DNA of 64,000 bases from RHKX01 sp963743875 (lineage in GTDB: Bacteria > Actinomycetota > Thermoleophilia > Solirubrobacterales > 70-9). Shown here one piece after another: positions 43,806 to 53,187 of this stretch (within the stretch, counting starts at the first letter, position 1; every line of letters starts with the position of its first letter). The stretch covers positions 124,001 to 188,000 of the forward strand of contig CAVURM010000004.1 of the NCBI GenBank assembly GCA_963743875.1, in the 5' to 3' direction. The notes under the pieces are model-generated. The model did not search any database. It had not been told where the DNA came from and worked only from the letters and a program-made list of their open reading frames with translations. The position numbers were made by a program, and so were the translations under genes.

Positions 43806-45774
43806 ATGCAAATACTTCCGGGCAAGGGCAGACTGGTCGCGGCAATCGCGGTAATCATCGGGTTCGCGTTCCCGGCGACGGCGGCTGCGGCGATGGATCC
43901 CTCGCCCGCCACCTATGACTGGGGCAACGTCGACCGCTACCAGCAGTCTTTCCAGCAGGGCTTCACGTTCACCAACAACGAGGGCGTCGGGGTCTTCCCG
44001 CAGGCGCAGCTGTCCGGCTCCGATTCAGGGTCGTTCACCATCGCCAACGACAACTGCTCCGGCCAGTTCGTCCCGGATGGGAATTCGTGCTCGGTAACGC
44101 TGTTCGTGAACCCGCAGAGCGTCGGGCCGCTGTCGGCCTCCCTCGACGTCGACGACACGCTCGGTGTCGCCTCCGTCTCGCTCGCCGCGACGGCGATGAC
44201 CGGCACCCTGAACGTCAATCCCGACCCGATCGCCTTCTACCCGCAGCCCTGGTTCTACGGCAGCCAGAACATCAACGTCAACGGCCAGGTCCAGAACTAC
44301 GGGGTCGCGATCTCCGGCATGCAGATCACGGGCCCCGACCAGGCGCTCTTCTCGTTCGACTACAACAACTGCTCCCCCAACCAACTGCCGGCCAACGGCG
44401 GCTGCTCGGTCGGGCTCCGCTTCAACCCGACCGGCCCCTCCGGTCCGGCGCAGGCGAACCTCGTGATCACCTCCAACAGCCCGGCCAGCCCGCAGTCGAT
44501 CCCGATCACGGCCGAATCGTTGAGCGGACCGGACCCTCAGATCACCCCGGCCAACGACGACTTCGGCGCTGTTGCGGTCGGCTCGTCGTCGGCACCTCAG
44601 ACCTTCACGCTGACCAACGTCGGTGATTTCCCCGACCAGATCCAACAGGTTCTGGTCGTCTCCGGAACCCCCCAGGCATTCCCGATCTCCAACGATAACT
44701 GCACCACGAACGTGGTCAACCCCGGTGACGACTGCACCTTCTCCATCTCCTTCGCCCCCACCGGCGTCGGTCAGAAGGAGGCCTCGATCTTCCTGATCAG
44801 CAGCGGCCCGGCCCCCGTCACCCAGGTCGGCCTCAGCGGCCAGGGCTACAACCCTCCTGGAGCGGGAGCCGTGATCGACGGCACCCCCGAGGTCGGCGCG
44901 ACGCTCGACTGCGAGCCGGTCAACCCCAACGGCGAGCTCAGCTACGAGTGGCTGCGCGACGGCGCGGAGATCGGGGGAGCGGACGAGCCGAGCTACACGC
45001 TCGGAAGCGACGATCTCGGCGCCCGAATGAGCTGCCGGATCTCGGCGAGCAACCCGATCGGGAACGCCAACTCGACCTCGCCGCAGACGGCGCCCGTCGC
45101 CGCCCGGAACCTGGTTGACGATCCCCACTCCTTCGTCGATGAAACCTCCTGCCGGGTCGTCCAGGTTGATCCGATCCCAGGCGTGAAGGTCACCGGCACC
45201 GACCCGACCACCCCGGAATCGCAGCTCACCTTCACGGCGAGGAAGCGGATCGTCGTTGAGCTCGGATCGATCGAGCGATCGGGCAAGCGGGTTCGCTTCA
45301 ACCCGCGCCGGCTCGCCTCCCTCGACAACGGCCCCCAGGCCCTGACGGTGAACGGTGAGCCCGGCCAGGCCGTGCTGGCACCCTGCAAGCTGAGCAGCCG
45401 GGTGATCGGCAGCCATGGCGGCAGGTCCATCTACGCGATCTCCGGGGCAACCGGCATCGAGTCCGGCTCGATCAGGACGCCGAAGCTCTCGATCCGCCCC
45501 CGCGGCGCCAACGTGGGCGAGGTCACCGTCTTCGCCCACGGTCGCCCCAACGTTCGCTTCCCGCTCAGGGGCAAGCGCACCGACTACAACGGGATTCGGG
45601 TCAAGCTGTCCCGCCACGAGGTCAAGATCAGCGGCCTGTTCGAGGAGACCGAGCGTGGTCGAGATCGATCTCGACCGGGGGGTCGTCCGCGGCGAGGGTG
45701 GAACGGGCAAGGCCAAGGCCGCGCTCGAAGGCCACGGCAAGGCCAAGGCCGCCTTCAGGACGGCCTGGCGCTAG
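43806..45774 (+). CDS. Secreted choice-of-anchor-D (ASPM/SPD-2/Hydin-like) repeat protein, one frameshift
   Basis: From ATG 43806: signal peptide (LVAAIAVIIGFAFPATAAAA), then three ASH-type beta-sandwich repeats marked by DYNNCSPNQLPANGGCSVGL, NDNCTTNVVNPGDDCTFSIS and PANDDFGAVAVGSSSAPQTF, followed by an Ig-like domain (VGATLDCEPVNPNGELSYEW) and a basic C-terminal region. Near 45655 the frame shifts by one base; the expected ending VVEIDLDRGVVRGEGGTGKA continues to a stop at 45774. Likely a cell-surface or extracellular structural protein. It ends 31 bp before the first tRNA-Arg fragment. Confidence 0.8.
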
Positions 45775-45805
45775 TCGCCGAAGCGGTCCTGGAGTCACCG
45801 GGTCG

Positions 45806-45841
45806 GCCCCGATAGCTCAGCTGGATAGAGCGACTCCCTCC
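45806..45841 (+). repeat. 5' half of tRNA-Arg(CCT), copy A
   Basis: 36 nt identical to the 5' half of the intact tRNA-Arg at 57718, from the acceptor stem GCCCCGA through the D arm into the anticodon loop, then diverging (CCAAGCAGAGCGG). It cannot fold as a tRNA because the 3' half is missing. Unlike copies B, C and D it lacks the conserved upstream block. Read as the left boundary (attL-like) of the island. Confidence 0.8.
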
Positions 45842-45934
45842 CCAAGCAGAGCGGTCGAGTGCTGGAAAGGGTGCTTGAACCGGCTTGCGGTAGTCAATAA
45901 GTGAGTAAGCTCGCGGTGTGGGGGTGAGGAGTAG

Positions 45935-48149
45935 TTGACGAGCCCGACCAAGTTTTTGCGCGGAAGCAGCCTGCGAGGTGCGCTGCTGGTCGCCGTCTTG
46001 TTGAGCCTTCTGCTCGCAGCGAAGGCCTTGGCGGTCGCCGAAACGACGATCGACCTCGGTCCCACCGAGGGCAGCACCATCTCCGACGACACGCCGACAT
46101 TCATTTTCTCCTCCGACGATCTCGCCGCCACCTTCGAATGCAGAGTCGATAGCGATCCCTTTGCCGCTTGCAGCTCACCGACGGACCTCCCGTCGCTCCC
46201 CGACGGCCCCCACACCTTCGAGGTCCAGAGCCGTTGACTCGGCCTCCGTCCCCGACCCGACCCCGGCGACCCGCGGTTTCACCATCGACGCCACCCCACC
46301 CAACACGACGATCGCCTCCGGCCCCGCCGAGGGCAGCACCATCTCCGACAACACCCCGACCTTAACCTTCTCCGCCAACGAGGCCGGCTCGAGCTTCGAG
46401 TGCAAGGTCGACAGCGGCCCCTTCGACCCGTGTTCTTCGCCAACGACCCTCGACCCGCTCACCGACGGCCCCCACACCTTCCAGGTCCGGGCGACCGATC
46501 CCGCCGGCAACCCCGACCCAACCGCTGCGACCCGCGGTTTCACCATCGACGCCACCCCACCCAACACGACGATCGCCTCCGGCCCCGCCGAGGGCAGCAC
46601 CATCTCCGACAACACCCCGACCTTAACCTTCTCCGCCAACGAGGCCGGCTCGAGCTTCGAGTGCAAGGTCGACAGCGGCCCCTTCGACCCGTGTTCTTCG
46701 CCAACGACCCTCGACCCGCTCACCGACGGCCCCCACACCTTCCAGGTCCGGGCGACCGATCCCGCCGGCAACCCCGACCCAACCGCTGCGACCCGCGGTT
46801 TCACCATCGACGCCACCCCACCCAACACGACGATCGCCTCCGGCCCCGCCGAGGGCAGCACCATCTCCGACAACACCCCGACCTTAACCTTCTCCGCCAA
46901 CGAGGCCGGCTCGAGCTTCGAGTGCAAGGTCGACAGCGGCCCCTTCGACCCGTGTTCTTCGCCAACGACCCTCGACCCGCTCACCGACGGCCCCCACACC
47001 TTCCAGGTCCGGGCGACCGATCCCGCCGGCAACCCCGACCCAACCGCTGCGACCCGCGGTTTCACCATCGACGCCACCCCACCCAACACGACGATCGCCT
47101 CCGGCCCCGCCGAGGGCAGCACCATCTCCGACAACACCCCGACCTTCAGCTTCTCCTCCGACCCCGGCGCCACATTCGAATGCAAGATCGACAGCGGCTC
47201 CTTCGTCGCCTGCGTTTCGCCGATAACCCTTCCCTCGCTCTCCGACGACTCCCATACCTTCGCGGTCCGGGCGATCGACTCCGCCGCCAACACCGACCCG
47301 ACCCCGGCGGCCCGCACCTTCACCGTCGACACGGCCTCGCCCGACACCACGATCGATTCCGGCCCAAGAGGCACCACTTCCGACAACACGCCGACCTTCA
47401 GCTTCTCCTCGAGCAAGGCGGGATCCAGCTTTAAATGCAGGGTCGACGCTGACCCCTTCGCGGCCTGCTCGGGCCCCGGCGACACCGACACGCTCGCCCC
47501 GCTCTCCGACGGCCCTCACACCTTCGAGGTCCGGGCGACCGACTCCACCGCCAATACCGATCCGACCCCCGCCGCCCGCAGCTTCACGGTCGACACTTTG
47601 GTCCCCACGACCACAATCACGAAGAGGCCGAATAGCGCGATCAAGACGAAGCAGAAGTCAACCAAGGTCAAGGTCTTCTTCACCTCCGACCCCGGGGCGA
47701 CCTTCGAGTGCAAGCTCGACAAGGCCAAGTTCAAGTCCTGCACCTCCCCCTACAACGCCACGGCGAAGGCGAAGGGCGGCAAGGGCAAGGGGCATACGAT
47801 CTCGATCCGGGCAACCGATAAGGCGGGCAACGTCAGCGAGGCGGCCAAGGTCAAGTTCAAGGTGCTCCGCTCGCCGCCGCTGCAAGGGTCCGTTGCGAAA
47901 CGCACCGTCATCACAGCGCTCGAGCGCCACGACTTCGCCCGCCGGGTCGTGAAGTCGGTGCACGTCGATTGTCGACGGAGCAGTCGCTACGCCTTCGCGT
48001 GCAGATTCTCCACCCGCTTCCCCGGCTATCGGCTGACGGGGAACGGGCAGGTCAAGCTCGGCGCTGGTATCTCCTACGGCTTCCGGGTCACGGCGCAGGG
48101 AGTCCATCTCACCCTCACCGACGAGAACGAGGCGCGGCGCTCGCACTAG
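45935..48149 (+). CDS. Secreted Ig-like tandem-repeat protein, one frameshift
   Basis: TTG start at 45935 with GGTGAGGAG upstream; signal peptide GALLVAVLLSLLLAAKALAV. After a one-base shift near 46233 the rest is one frame to 48149 (about 737 residues). It holds Ig-like units, each with two Cys and the pattern SSFECKVDSGPFDPCSSP and DGPHTFQVRATDPAGNPDP; three units are exact DNA repeats of 261 bp, others are diverged. The C-terminal 120 residues are Lys-rich and then a distinct Cys-containing domain (HVDCRRSSRYAFACRFSTRF). Probably an adhesin-like or surface protein. Confidence 0.78.
46281..47063 (+). repeat. Three head-to-tail 261-bp repeats
   Basis: The units begin at 46281, 46542 and 46803 and a partial fourth at 47064. 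Each is 261 bp (87 codons) and the three full copies read as identical over their whole length. The unit encodes one Ig-like domain starting TIDATPPNTTIASGPAEGST. Exact identity implies recent duplication or gene conversion, and the copy number may be wrong in a short-read assembly. Confidence 0.9.
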
Positions 48150-48161
48150 CCGTTGCGTCGC

Positions 48162-48707
48162 TCAGCAGGGGTGTCCAGCCGCATCGAAGCAGGGTGGATC
48201 GGGGGCCGGCGGTGCCGGCGCAGGGGCGGGCGCTGGCGCTGGTGTTGGTGTCGCCGCTGGCGCAGGGGCGGGCGGAACCGCTGCCTCCGTCTGTCGGGCT
48301 TCTCGCCGTGCGGCAGCGGCGACCAGGGCCGCCTCGATCGCCTGCTGCTCGGCGATTGCCGCTTGCGCGCGCTCGACGGCCGCCAAGCCCCTGCGCTCGC
48401 CGATTCGAGTGCCGGCGCGCTCGCCGGCCAGTTGGCCCGCTCGATGCCCGGCGCGCATTCCGGACCGCCTAGCGCGCGCAGCCGCGTCCGCGCGCGCCAG
48501 ATCGAACGAAGTCTGGAACGCCTGGCGCTGGATTGCGTCGCCTTGCGCAGCTTCGGTGCCGTCGAATTTTGCGATCAGGTATGCGGCGATGCCGATTCCG
48601 ACGGCAAGGAAGCACGCGAGGAGGGCGAAACCCACCCGGCGGTCCAGCCGCCACCGCCACCGCCGACGCACGTGTTCGACCGCCCCGCTTGCGGTCGGCA
48701 AGTTCAT
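48162..48707 (-). CDS. Single-pass membrane protein with Ala/Gly helical and Pro-Ala tail
   Basis: 181 residues. A basic cytoplasmic start (VRRRWRWRLDRRVG) precedes one membrane helix (FALLACFLAVGIGIAAYLIA). The outside part has AGxxAGxxxG-type steps (SGMRAGHRAGQLAGERAGTR), a long Ala-rich helix, and a tail of Pro-Ala repeats ending CFDAAGHPC. It overlaps its neighbour by 4 bp and shares its layout, so they are probably diverged paralogues. No family recognised. Confidence 0.65.
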   Translation of the reverse strand: MNLPTASGAVEHVRRRWRWRLDRRVGFALLACFLAVGIGIAAYLIAKFDGTEAAQGDAIQRQAFQTSFDLARADAAARARRSGMRAGHRAGQLAGERAGTRIGERRGLAAVERAQAAIAEQQAIEAALVAAAARREARQTEAAVPPAPAPAATPTPAPAPAPAPAPPAPDPPCFDAAGHPC

Positions 48708-49147
48708 GGTCCGCTCACCTTCACGCGGCGGGGCGCAGCGATGTCCGCCCTCTCGAACGCTTCGAGGTAGGCCGTCCTGTAGGCCTCGTGGTATGCCGCG
48801 TCGTAGGCACGCTTGCGAGCGGGCCTGAACGCGCTTGCATAGCCCTCACGGGTACCCACTTCCGTCCCCCGTTGCTCTCCCGCAGTCGCCCCCGCCTGGT
48901 AAGCGGTGTCCGCGTCGCCCACTTGCGAGGCCCCGATCGCGTAGCCACCGACGCCGATCGCGACAAAACCGACGATCACCGCCGAGGCGAGCGCCCATTG
49001 CCGGAGGATGCGGCGTCTGACGATCGATGTGTACCAGTACCCGTCACCTGACCCGACGAAGTTTCCGAGCCGAGCTCGCACGTCCTTGAGCACCCTATGA
49101 AAGTCACGCGAAGCCATCTCCCGCTTACTAGGGTAGAGGGCTGTCAC
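48704..49147 (-). CDS. Single-pass membrane protein, partner of the preceding one
   Basis: 147 residues from GTG 49147 (ATG 49116 is an alternative giving MASRDFHRVLKDVRARLG). A basic stretch IVRRRILRQW precedes one helix (ALASAVIVGFVAIGVGGYAI), then a region with AGATAGEQRGTEVGTREGYA and aromatic-rich repeats KRAYDAAYHEAYRTAYLEAF. It is translationally coupled (ATGA) to the Pro-Ala-tailed protein. Unknown function. Confidence 0.62.
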   Translation of the reverse strand: MTALYPSKREMASRDFHRVLKDVRARLGNFVGSGDGYWYTSIVRRRILRQWALASAVIVGFVAIGVGGYAIGASQVGDADTAYQAGATAGEQRGTEVGTREGYASAFRPARKRAYDAAYHEAYRTAYLEAFERADIAAPRRVKVSGP

Positions 49148-49375
49148 CCCAGGGGGAGAGTTGAGGGAATCAACCTCCTGACGGGAGACCGCTGAGGGCG
49201 GCCTGGCAGATCGTCGGGGTCGCGGTAGGGCAGACGCTCTTCAAGTCCGGACGCCCCTAGAAGCGATAGCCACTCGCCCAGGAGAACTCGTGAGCGGCTT
49301 ATGGGACTTGAGATCCCCAGCCGGGACGTCGATCGGCACTTTCACGCGTAGCAACTCCTTTCCGCGCAGGCGCAA

Positions 49376-50293
49376 ATGGGCTGTAGCCTCTTGCGCGTGA
49401 CACCGAATCGCGACAATGATTCGGATCCGCCGTTCGAGCTCGCCAACCGCGTGATGAAGCTCCCAGGTAACGATGCGAACGGATTCGCCGAGTTCGAGGA
49501 GCGGGGGGCGGAGACGAAGGCAATGCTTCTCGACCTCCTGCCGGAAGGAACGAGCCTCGATGGCAAGCGCATGCTCGACTTCGGATGCGGTGCGGGCAGA
49601 ACGCTGCGGCACTTCTTCGGCGAGGCCGAGAGCGCCGAGATCTGGGGAGTCGACATCGACGCGCCGAGCATCGAGTGGCTACGCGAGAACCTCTGCCCGC
49701 CACTGAACGCAACCGCCTGTAGCCCCGATCCGCCGCTGCCGTTCGAGGACGACTATTTCTCCTTGGCGTGGGCGATCTCGGTGTTCACCCACCTGTCTGG
49801 CACCTCCGCCGCGTGGCTTCTGGAGCTTCACCGCGTGCTTGAGCCCGGGGGTTTGCTGATGGCCAGCTACATGGGCAAGTACAACTCCGAGGACATCGCC
49901 GCTGAGACCTGGGAAGAGGACAGGGTCGGGATGAACCTGCTCTTCCACAACCGCCCATGGGACGACGGCGGCCCTATGGTCCTGATGTCGGACTGGTGGG
50001 TGGAGGAGCACTGGGGGCGGGCCTTCGAGATCGTCGCTCGCGTCGATTACCACGGACAGACCTGGACGATGATGCGGAAGAAAGACGTCTCGCTCACCTC
50101 CGACGAGCTGCTCGAGCCCGGCGACGACCCCCGCGAATGGCTGGCGCTCCGCCACAACATCGAGCAGCTCCAGCGCGAGGTCGAGCTCTCGCAGGCAGCG
50201 TCGCGGTCGGCAGCCCCTGCTCCTTGGGCCGGACCTGCCCGGGGACTGAGCCGGCGGCTCAGGGCTTCAGTCGCGCGCCTCCGGCGGGACTGA
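49376..50293 (+). CDS. SAM-dependent methyltransferase with C-terminal coiled coil
   Basis: 305 residues (GTG 49397, giving VTPNRDNDSDPPFE, is an alternative start). Class I fold: motif I MLDFGCGAGRTLRHFFG, acidic loop WGVDIDAPS, motif around FSLAWAISVFTHLSG and LELHRVLEPGGLLMASYMG. The tail (LRHNIEQLQREVELSQAASR) looks helical. Such enzymes are often found in cell-surface glycan clusters, but no glycosyltransferases are adjacent. Island cargo between junctions A and B. Confidence 0.82.
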   Translation: MGCSLLRVTPNRDNDSDPPFELANRVMKLPGNDANGFAEFEERGAETKAMLLDLLPEGTSLDGKRMLDFGCGAGRTLRHFFGEAESAEIWGVDIDAPSIEWLRENLCPPLNATACSPDPPLPFEDDYFSLAWAISVFTHLSGTSAAWLLELHRVLEPGGLLMASYMGKYNSEDIAAETWEEDRVGMNLLFHNRPWDDGGPMVLMSDWWVEEHWGRAFEIVARVDYHGQTWTMMRKKDVSLTSDELLEPGDDPREWLALRHNIEQLQREVELSQAASRSAAPAPWAGPARGLSRRLRASVARLRRD

Positions 50294-50307
50294 GCGATCT
50301 TGCCCCA

Positions 50308-50500
50308 TTGGTCACCAAAAGTCACTGGAGCCGAAAATTTCCCAATGAGGCCGCTCGCCAGGCCAAAACCCCTCGCCCCAAAACCCGCTTGCTAGAGCGA
50401 TAATCTGCCCCAAGGCCCCGATAGCTCAGCTGGATAGACCGACTCCCTCCTAAGCGGTGGAGAGGTCGTCAGGGCGTCGAGCTATCTGGCTCTGTGATGA
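50308..50500 (+). repeat. Element junction B: upstream block + tRNA-Arg 5' half + downstream arm
   Basis: TTGGTCACC (50308) starts the shared upstream block, 107 bp before the tRNA 5' half (50415-50454, one mismatch to the intact tRNA). AACCCGCTTGC and GATAATCTGCCC lie 33 and 17 bp before the tRNA half. After the anticodon loop the tRNA sequence is replaced by GCGGTGGAGAGGTCGTC and GAGCTATCTGGCTCTGTGA, the downstream arm shared with junctions E and C. Confidence 0.8.
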
Positions 50501-50512
50501 GGCTAGGGCATA

Positions 50513-50535
50513 GAAAAGCCCGCGCAAGGCGGGCT
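50513..50535 (-). terminator. Rho-independent terminator of the small secreted gene
   Basis: On the minus strand AGCCCGC-CTTGC-GCGGGCT is followed directly by TTTT. It lies 26 bp beyond the stop of the gene at 50561-50953. It is the only classical stem-plus-T-run terminator that I noticed in this window. Confidence 0.8.
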
Positions 50536-50560
50536 CTTCAGTCTCTTTCTTCTGTGGCGT

Positions 50561-50953
50561 CTAGAAATGCTTGCGTCGAATGGCGCCAGTCAACGTATAG
50601 ACCAAGTCAGGCTGTTGAACCCTGTAGTACGCGGCGACCTTTCCGTAATAGAGGTAGCGACCGCTGACCCATGCCAAGCCACAAGTGACCCGAATCGAGC
50701 TTACGTTCTTGCAGCGCTTCCAGGTCTTGTTCGTGCCGTGCTTCCAGACCTGTCCGTATTCGCGCTTGAGCTGGCGACCGATGTAGAACTTGGCAGCTGG
50801 AATCGTCATCCGCTGAGTTCGCTCTGTCGTGACGGTCGCTCGCGATGGAGCCGCACTGCCGTGAGACGCCTGCGCTTGCGGAACAATCAGCAAGCTAATC
50901 GCCACGGCCCCAAGAACGGCGCCAAGGACCGCTCGGAAAGTAAGTGGATTCAT
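50561..50953 (-). CDS. Small secreted protein, unknown
   Basis: 130 residues from ATG 50953 with GGAGGTTGG upstream. Signal peptide (TFRAVLGAVLGAVAISLLIV, cleavage after AQA). The mature part is basic and Tyr-rich with two Cys (KRCKNVSSIRVTCGLAWVSG, YGKVAAYYRVQQPDLVYTLT), compatible with a small disulfide-bonded domain. Its base composition is visibly less GC-rich than the flanking core genes. Family not recognised. Confidence 0.75.
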   Translation of the reverse strand: MNPLTFRAVLGAVLGAVAISLLIVPQAQASHGSAAPSRATVTTERTQRMTIPAAKFYIGRQLKREYGQVWKHGTNKTWKRCKNVSSIRVTCGLAWVSGRYLYYGKVAAYYRVQQPDLVYTLTGAIRRKHF

Positions 50954-51421
50954 TCCAACCTCCGCATCCCCCCGCGGCCCCCACGGCAGCGGTTCCGTGG
51001 CCACATTACAAGACTTCGGTGTCCATCGCGGAACACAGGTGGTCCGTCGAGTACGCCTACCGCCTGCCGCTGAGCGCCGCGATCGAGCATCACAAGCAGC
51101 CGGGCAGCCAGGGCTGTCGCCTGATGATCCGAGGCGATGACGGGTGGCGCGGTTCGACGACGCGGTTGAACAACTCTCCTAGCCAGAGCCAAAGGGGAGG
51201 AGGTTGACGTACTTGGGGCGTAACCGGCTTGAATGCTCAACAGGGGCCGCTCGCGGCGGACCCTGAAGCTCCCGTTTCACTGCTCCTTAACCTGCCGACG
51301 CTCACACTGGCCGACAATCTGGCCACCTTCTGGTTCAGGTCACTTGCACGTCCTGACGCCCTCCGCGGGCTTCACGCCAGGCGACCGGTAAGCGGCCTCG
51401 AGTCAATCCGGCGAGGAATTC
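50954..51421. other. Spacer without a supported gene
   Basis: 468 bp between the divergent small secreted gene and the HD-domain gene. Short open frames occur but have no ribosome site and no recognisable protein. No strong hairpin was seen apart from short GC-rich words near 51357-51380. Confidence 0.5.
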
Positions 51422-52258
51422 ATGAACACCCCACTCTTGGAAGAACGGCATCTCAGCTTTCTCGGCCATCTGCCGCTTACACGGAAGGCGGCGGCCTTCG
51501 CGGAGGAGCATCACCGGGGACAACAGCGCCTGGGTGACAACGCGGCCTACATGCTGCACCTGTTTGAGGTCGCCTCGCTGCTCGACCGCTCCGGCTATCC
51601 GGATCATGTCGTCGCTGGAGCGATTCTTCATGACGTCCTTGAGGACACCGATGCCAGGCGCGCCGAACTCGACGCCGAGTTCGGAAGAGAGGTGGGCGAG
51701 CTGGTCTCCCTCGTCAGTGACGATCCGGCGATTCCCGACGAGGAGGAACGCAAAGACGACGTCCGCGAGCGGGTCCGCCGAGCCGACGATGAGGCGACGG
51801 TCCTCTACGCCGCCGACAAGGTCTCGAAGGCAGGCGAGCTGCGTCTTCTCATGGCTGCCGATCCCGACAACCCGGAGATCGAGGTCCGGTTTGCCCGCTA
51901 TCGCAAGTCGTTGGCAATGCTCGAGGACAAGATCCCGGGCAACCGTCTTGTGGTGCTATTGCGATTTGAGCTTGAGGCCCTTCAGGAACTGCCGCCGCAG
52001 CGGCCATTGATGATCGAGCCGGAAGACGCCAATCACCCGCTCGTGGAAACCGCCGCCGCGCTCCGAAAGGAGTTGAACGACCTTCAGAGGTCTCTCGGCA
52101 GCCAAGAGCTGTTCGCCGAGTACTCCCCTGACGACGAGCGGTGGCGGCAGGTGTTCAGATTGAGGACGCAACTGCAGAGCGTCGAAAGCCTCGCGGGTCG
52201 GCTCGAGGATGAGTTGTACGCAGTCCTGTTTGAACGGCAGGACGAGGACTCCGGTTGA
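51422..52258 (+). CDS. HD-domain phosphohydrolase (SpoT/MESH1-like HD)
   Basis: 278 residues. HD metal ligands are in order: KAAAFAEEHHRGQQRLGDNA (His), YMLHLFEVASLLDRSG (His), VVAGAILHDVLEDTDA (HD pair) and a later Asp in VLYAADKVSKAGELRLL, an arrangement like the (p)ppGpp hydrolase domain. The C-terminal 100 residues (ELEALQELPPQRPLMIEPED onward) are helical and unassigned. No synthetase domain is present. The substrate is inferred only loosely. Confidence 0.82.
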   Translation: MNTPLLEERHLSFLGHLPLTRKAAAFAEEHHRGQQRLGDNAAYMLHLFEVASLLDRSGYPDHVVAGAILHDVLEDTDARRAELDAEFGREVGELVSLVSDDPAIPDEEERKDDVRERVRRADDEATVLYAADKVSKAGELRLLMAADPDNPEIEVRFARYRKSLAMLEDKIPGNRLVVLLRFELEALQELPPQRPLMIEPEDANHPLVETAAALRKELNDLQRSLGSQELFAEYSPDDERWRQVFRLRTQLQSVESLAGRLEDELYAVLFERQDEDSG

Positions 52259-52348
52259 CGCTGGCGAGTGCCAGTTGCGGGCAAGTCCCGGACGCGTCTC
52301 ACCCGGGCGAGCTAACGCCCGCCTAACAAGCGCCCCCGCCCTCTATCG

Positions 52349-52510
52349 GGCAATAAAGTCACTGGAGACTCCTCCCAAGCGGTGGAGAGGTGGTCACCGG
52401 GTCGAGCTATCCGGCTCTGTGAGCGGGGTTCCCAACTTGGCCGAGATCGACATGCCAATCGGATTCGACCGGATTAGGCGCGATCTGGTCACTAATGACC
52501 AGAAGGCTCA
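52349..52510 (+). repeat. Degenerate element junction E
   Basis: AAAGTCACTGG, a word of the upstream block, is joined directly to GACTCCTCCCAAGCGGTGGA, that is to the anticodon-loop core and downstream arm, with the tRNA 5' half missing. The arm continues GAGCTATCCGGCTCTGTGAG and TGCCAATCGGATTCGACCGG, matching junction C for about 130 bp. Best read as a fourth junction that suffered an internal deletion. The stop of the RibD-type gene lies inside it. Confidence 0.65.
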
Positions 52511-53058
52511 TACCGCATCGCCACCGCCCCTGAACCGAATTCCAACCGGTCCACGAGCCTCAGGTCGACGTGCCTCGACAACCCCGCGAACAACGTCGGC
52601 CCGTGGCCCGCCAGCCTCGGCTGCAGCACGAACTCGTACTCATCGATCAACCCCAGCTCCGCCAGCGCCAGCGGAAGCTTCACGCCTCCCACGAGCAGTC
52701 CCTTGCCCGACTCCCGCTTCAGCTCCTGAACGGCTTTTCCCAGATCCCCGCGCACGAGTTCCGCGTTCCAATCGACCCGGTCCAGGGTGCTCGAAACGAC
52801 GTACTTCCTTGCCGCGTCGATCGTCCGGCCGAAAGGCGCCGTCCAGTCAGGCATCGCTTCCGTCTGCCCCGGCGGCCGCCAGGCTGACTCCATCATCTCG
52901 TAAGTCACTCGGCCGAACAGGAGAGCGTCGGCCTGGTCGAGATTATTCGTCGCGTGACGATGTGTCTCTTCGTCCGGGGACCCTGCACGGTGATCGCAGC
53001 ATCCGTCCAAAGTGACGTTGATGGAATACCGAAGAGGTCGCACTGAGTAAACATACAT
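52492..53058 (-). CDS. Dihydrofolate reductase/RibD C-terminal-domain family protein
   Basis: 188 residues from ATG 53058 (GTG 53043 is also possible). Family text: YSINVTLDGCCDHRAG, then NNLDQADALLFGRVTYEMME, KYVVSSTLDRVDWNAELVRG, GKGLLVGGVKLPLALAELGL and DEYEFVLQPRLAGHGPTLFA. These proteins resemble NADPH-dependent pyrimidine reductases; the substrate of stand-alone copies is mostly unknown. Its last codons run into the repeated junction E. Confidence 0.85.
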   Translation of the reverse strand: MYVYSVRPLRYSINVTLDGCCDHRAGSPDEETHRHATNNLDQADALLFGRVTYEMMESAWRPPGQTEAMPDWTAPFGRTIDAARKYVVSSTLDRVDWNAELVRGDLGKAVQELKRESGKGLLVGGVKLPLALAELGLIDEYEFVLQPRLAGHGPTLFAGLSRHVDLRLVDRLEFGSGAVAMRYEPSGH

Positions 53059-53187
53059 TCCGGTCGAACTGCCGGCCGGTCGAGGCGCTCGGGCAGGGCA
53101 GGGCTCGCAGGCCCCGACCCCGCCAACCCAGGACATTGCCTTGCGGGCCGTGCAAGGTTTTTCGCTCGGGCCGACACTTAGATCGGC

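Noticed and set aside
46281..47063. Possible CRISPR-like array because of regular repeats
   Set aside because: The units are 261 bp, directly adjacent without spacers, and lie inside one coding frame.
46175..47491. Minus-strand 438-residue frame across the 261-bp repeats
   Set aside because: It is the antisense of the Ig-repeat gene. The plus strand has a signal peptide and ribosome site; the minus frame has neither.
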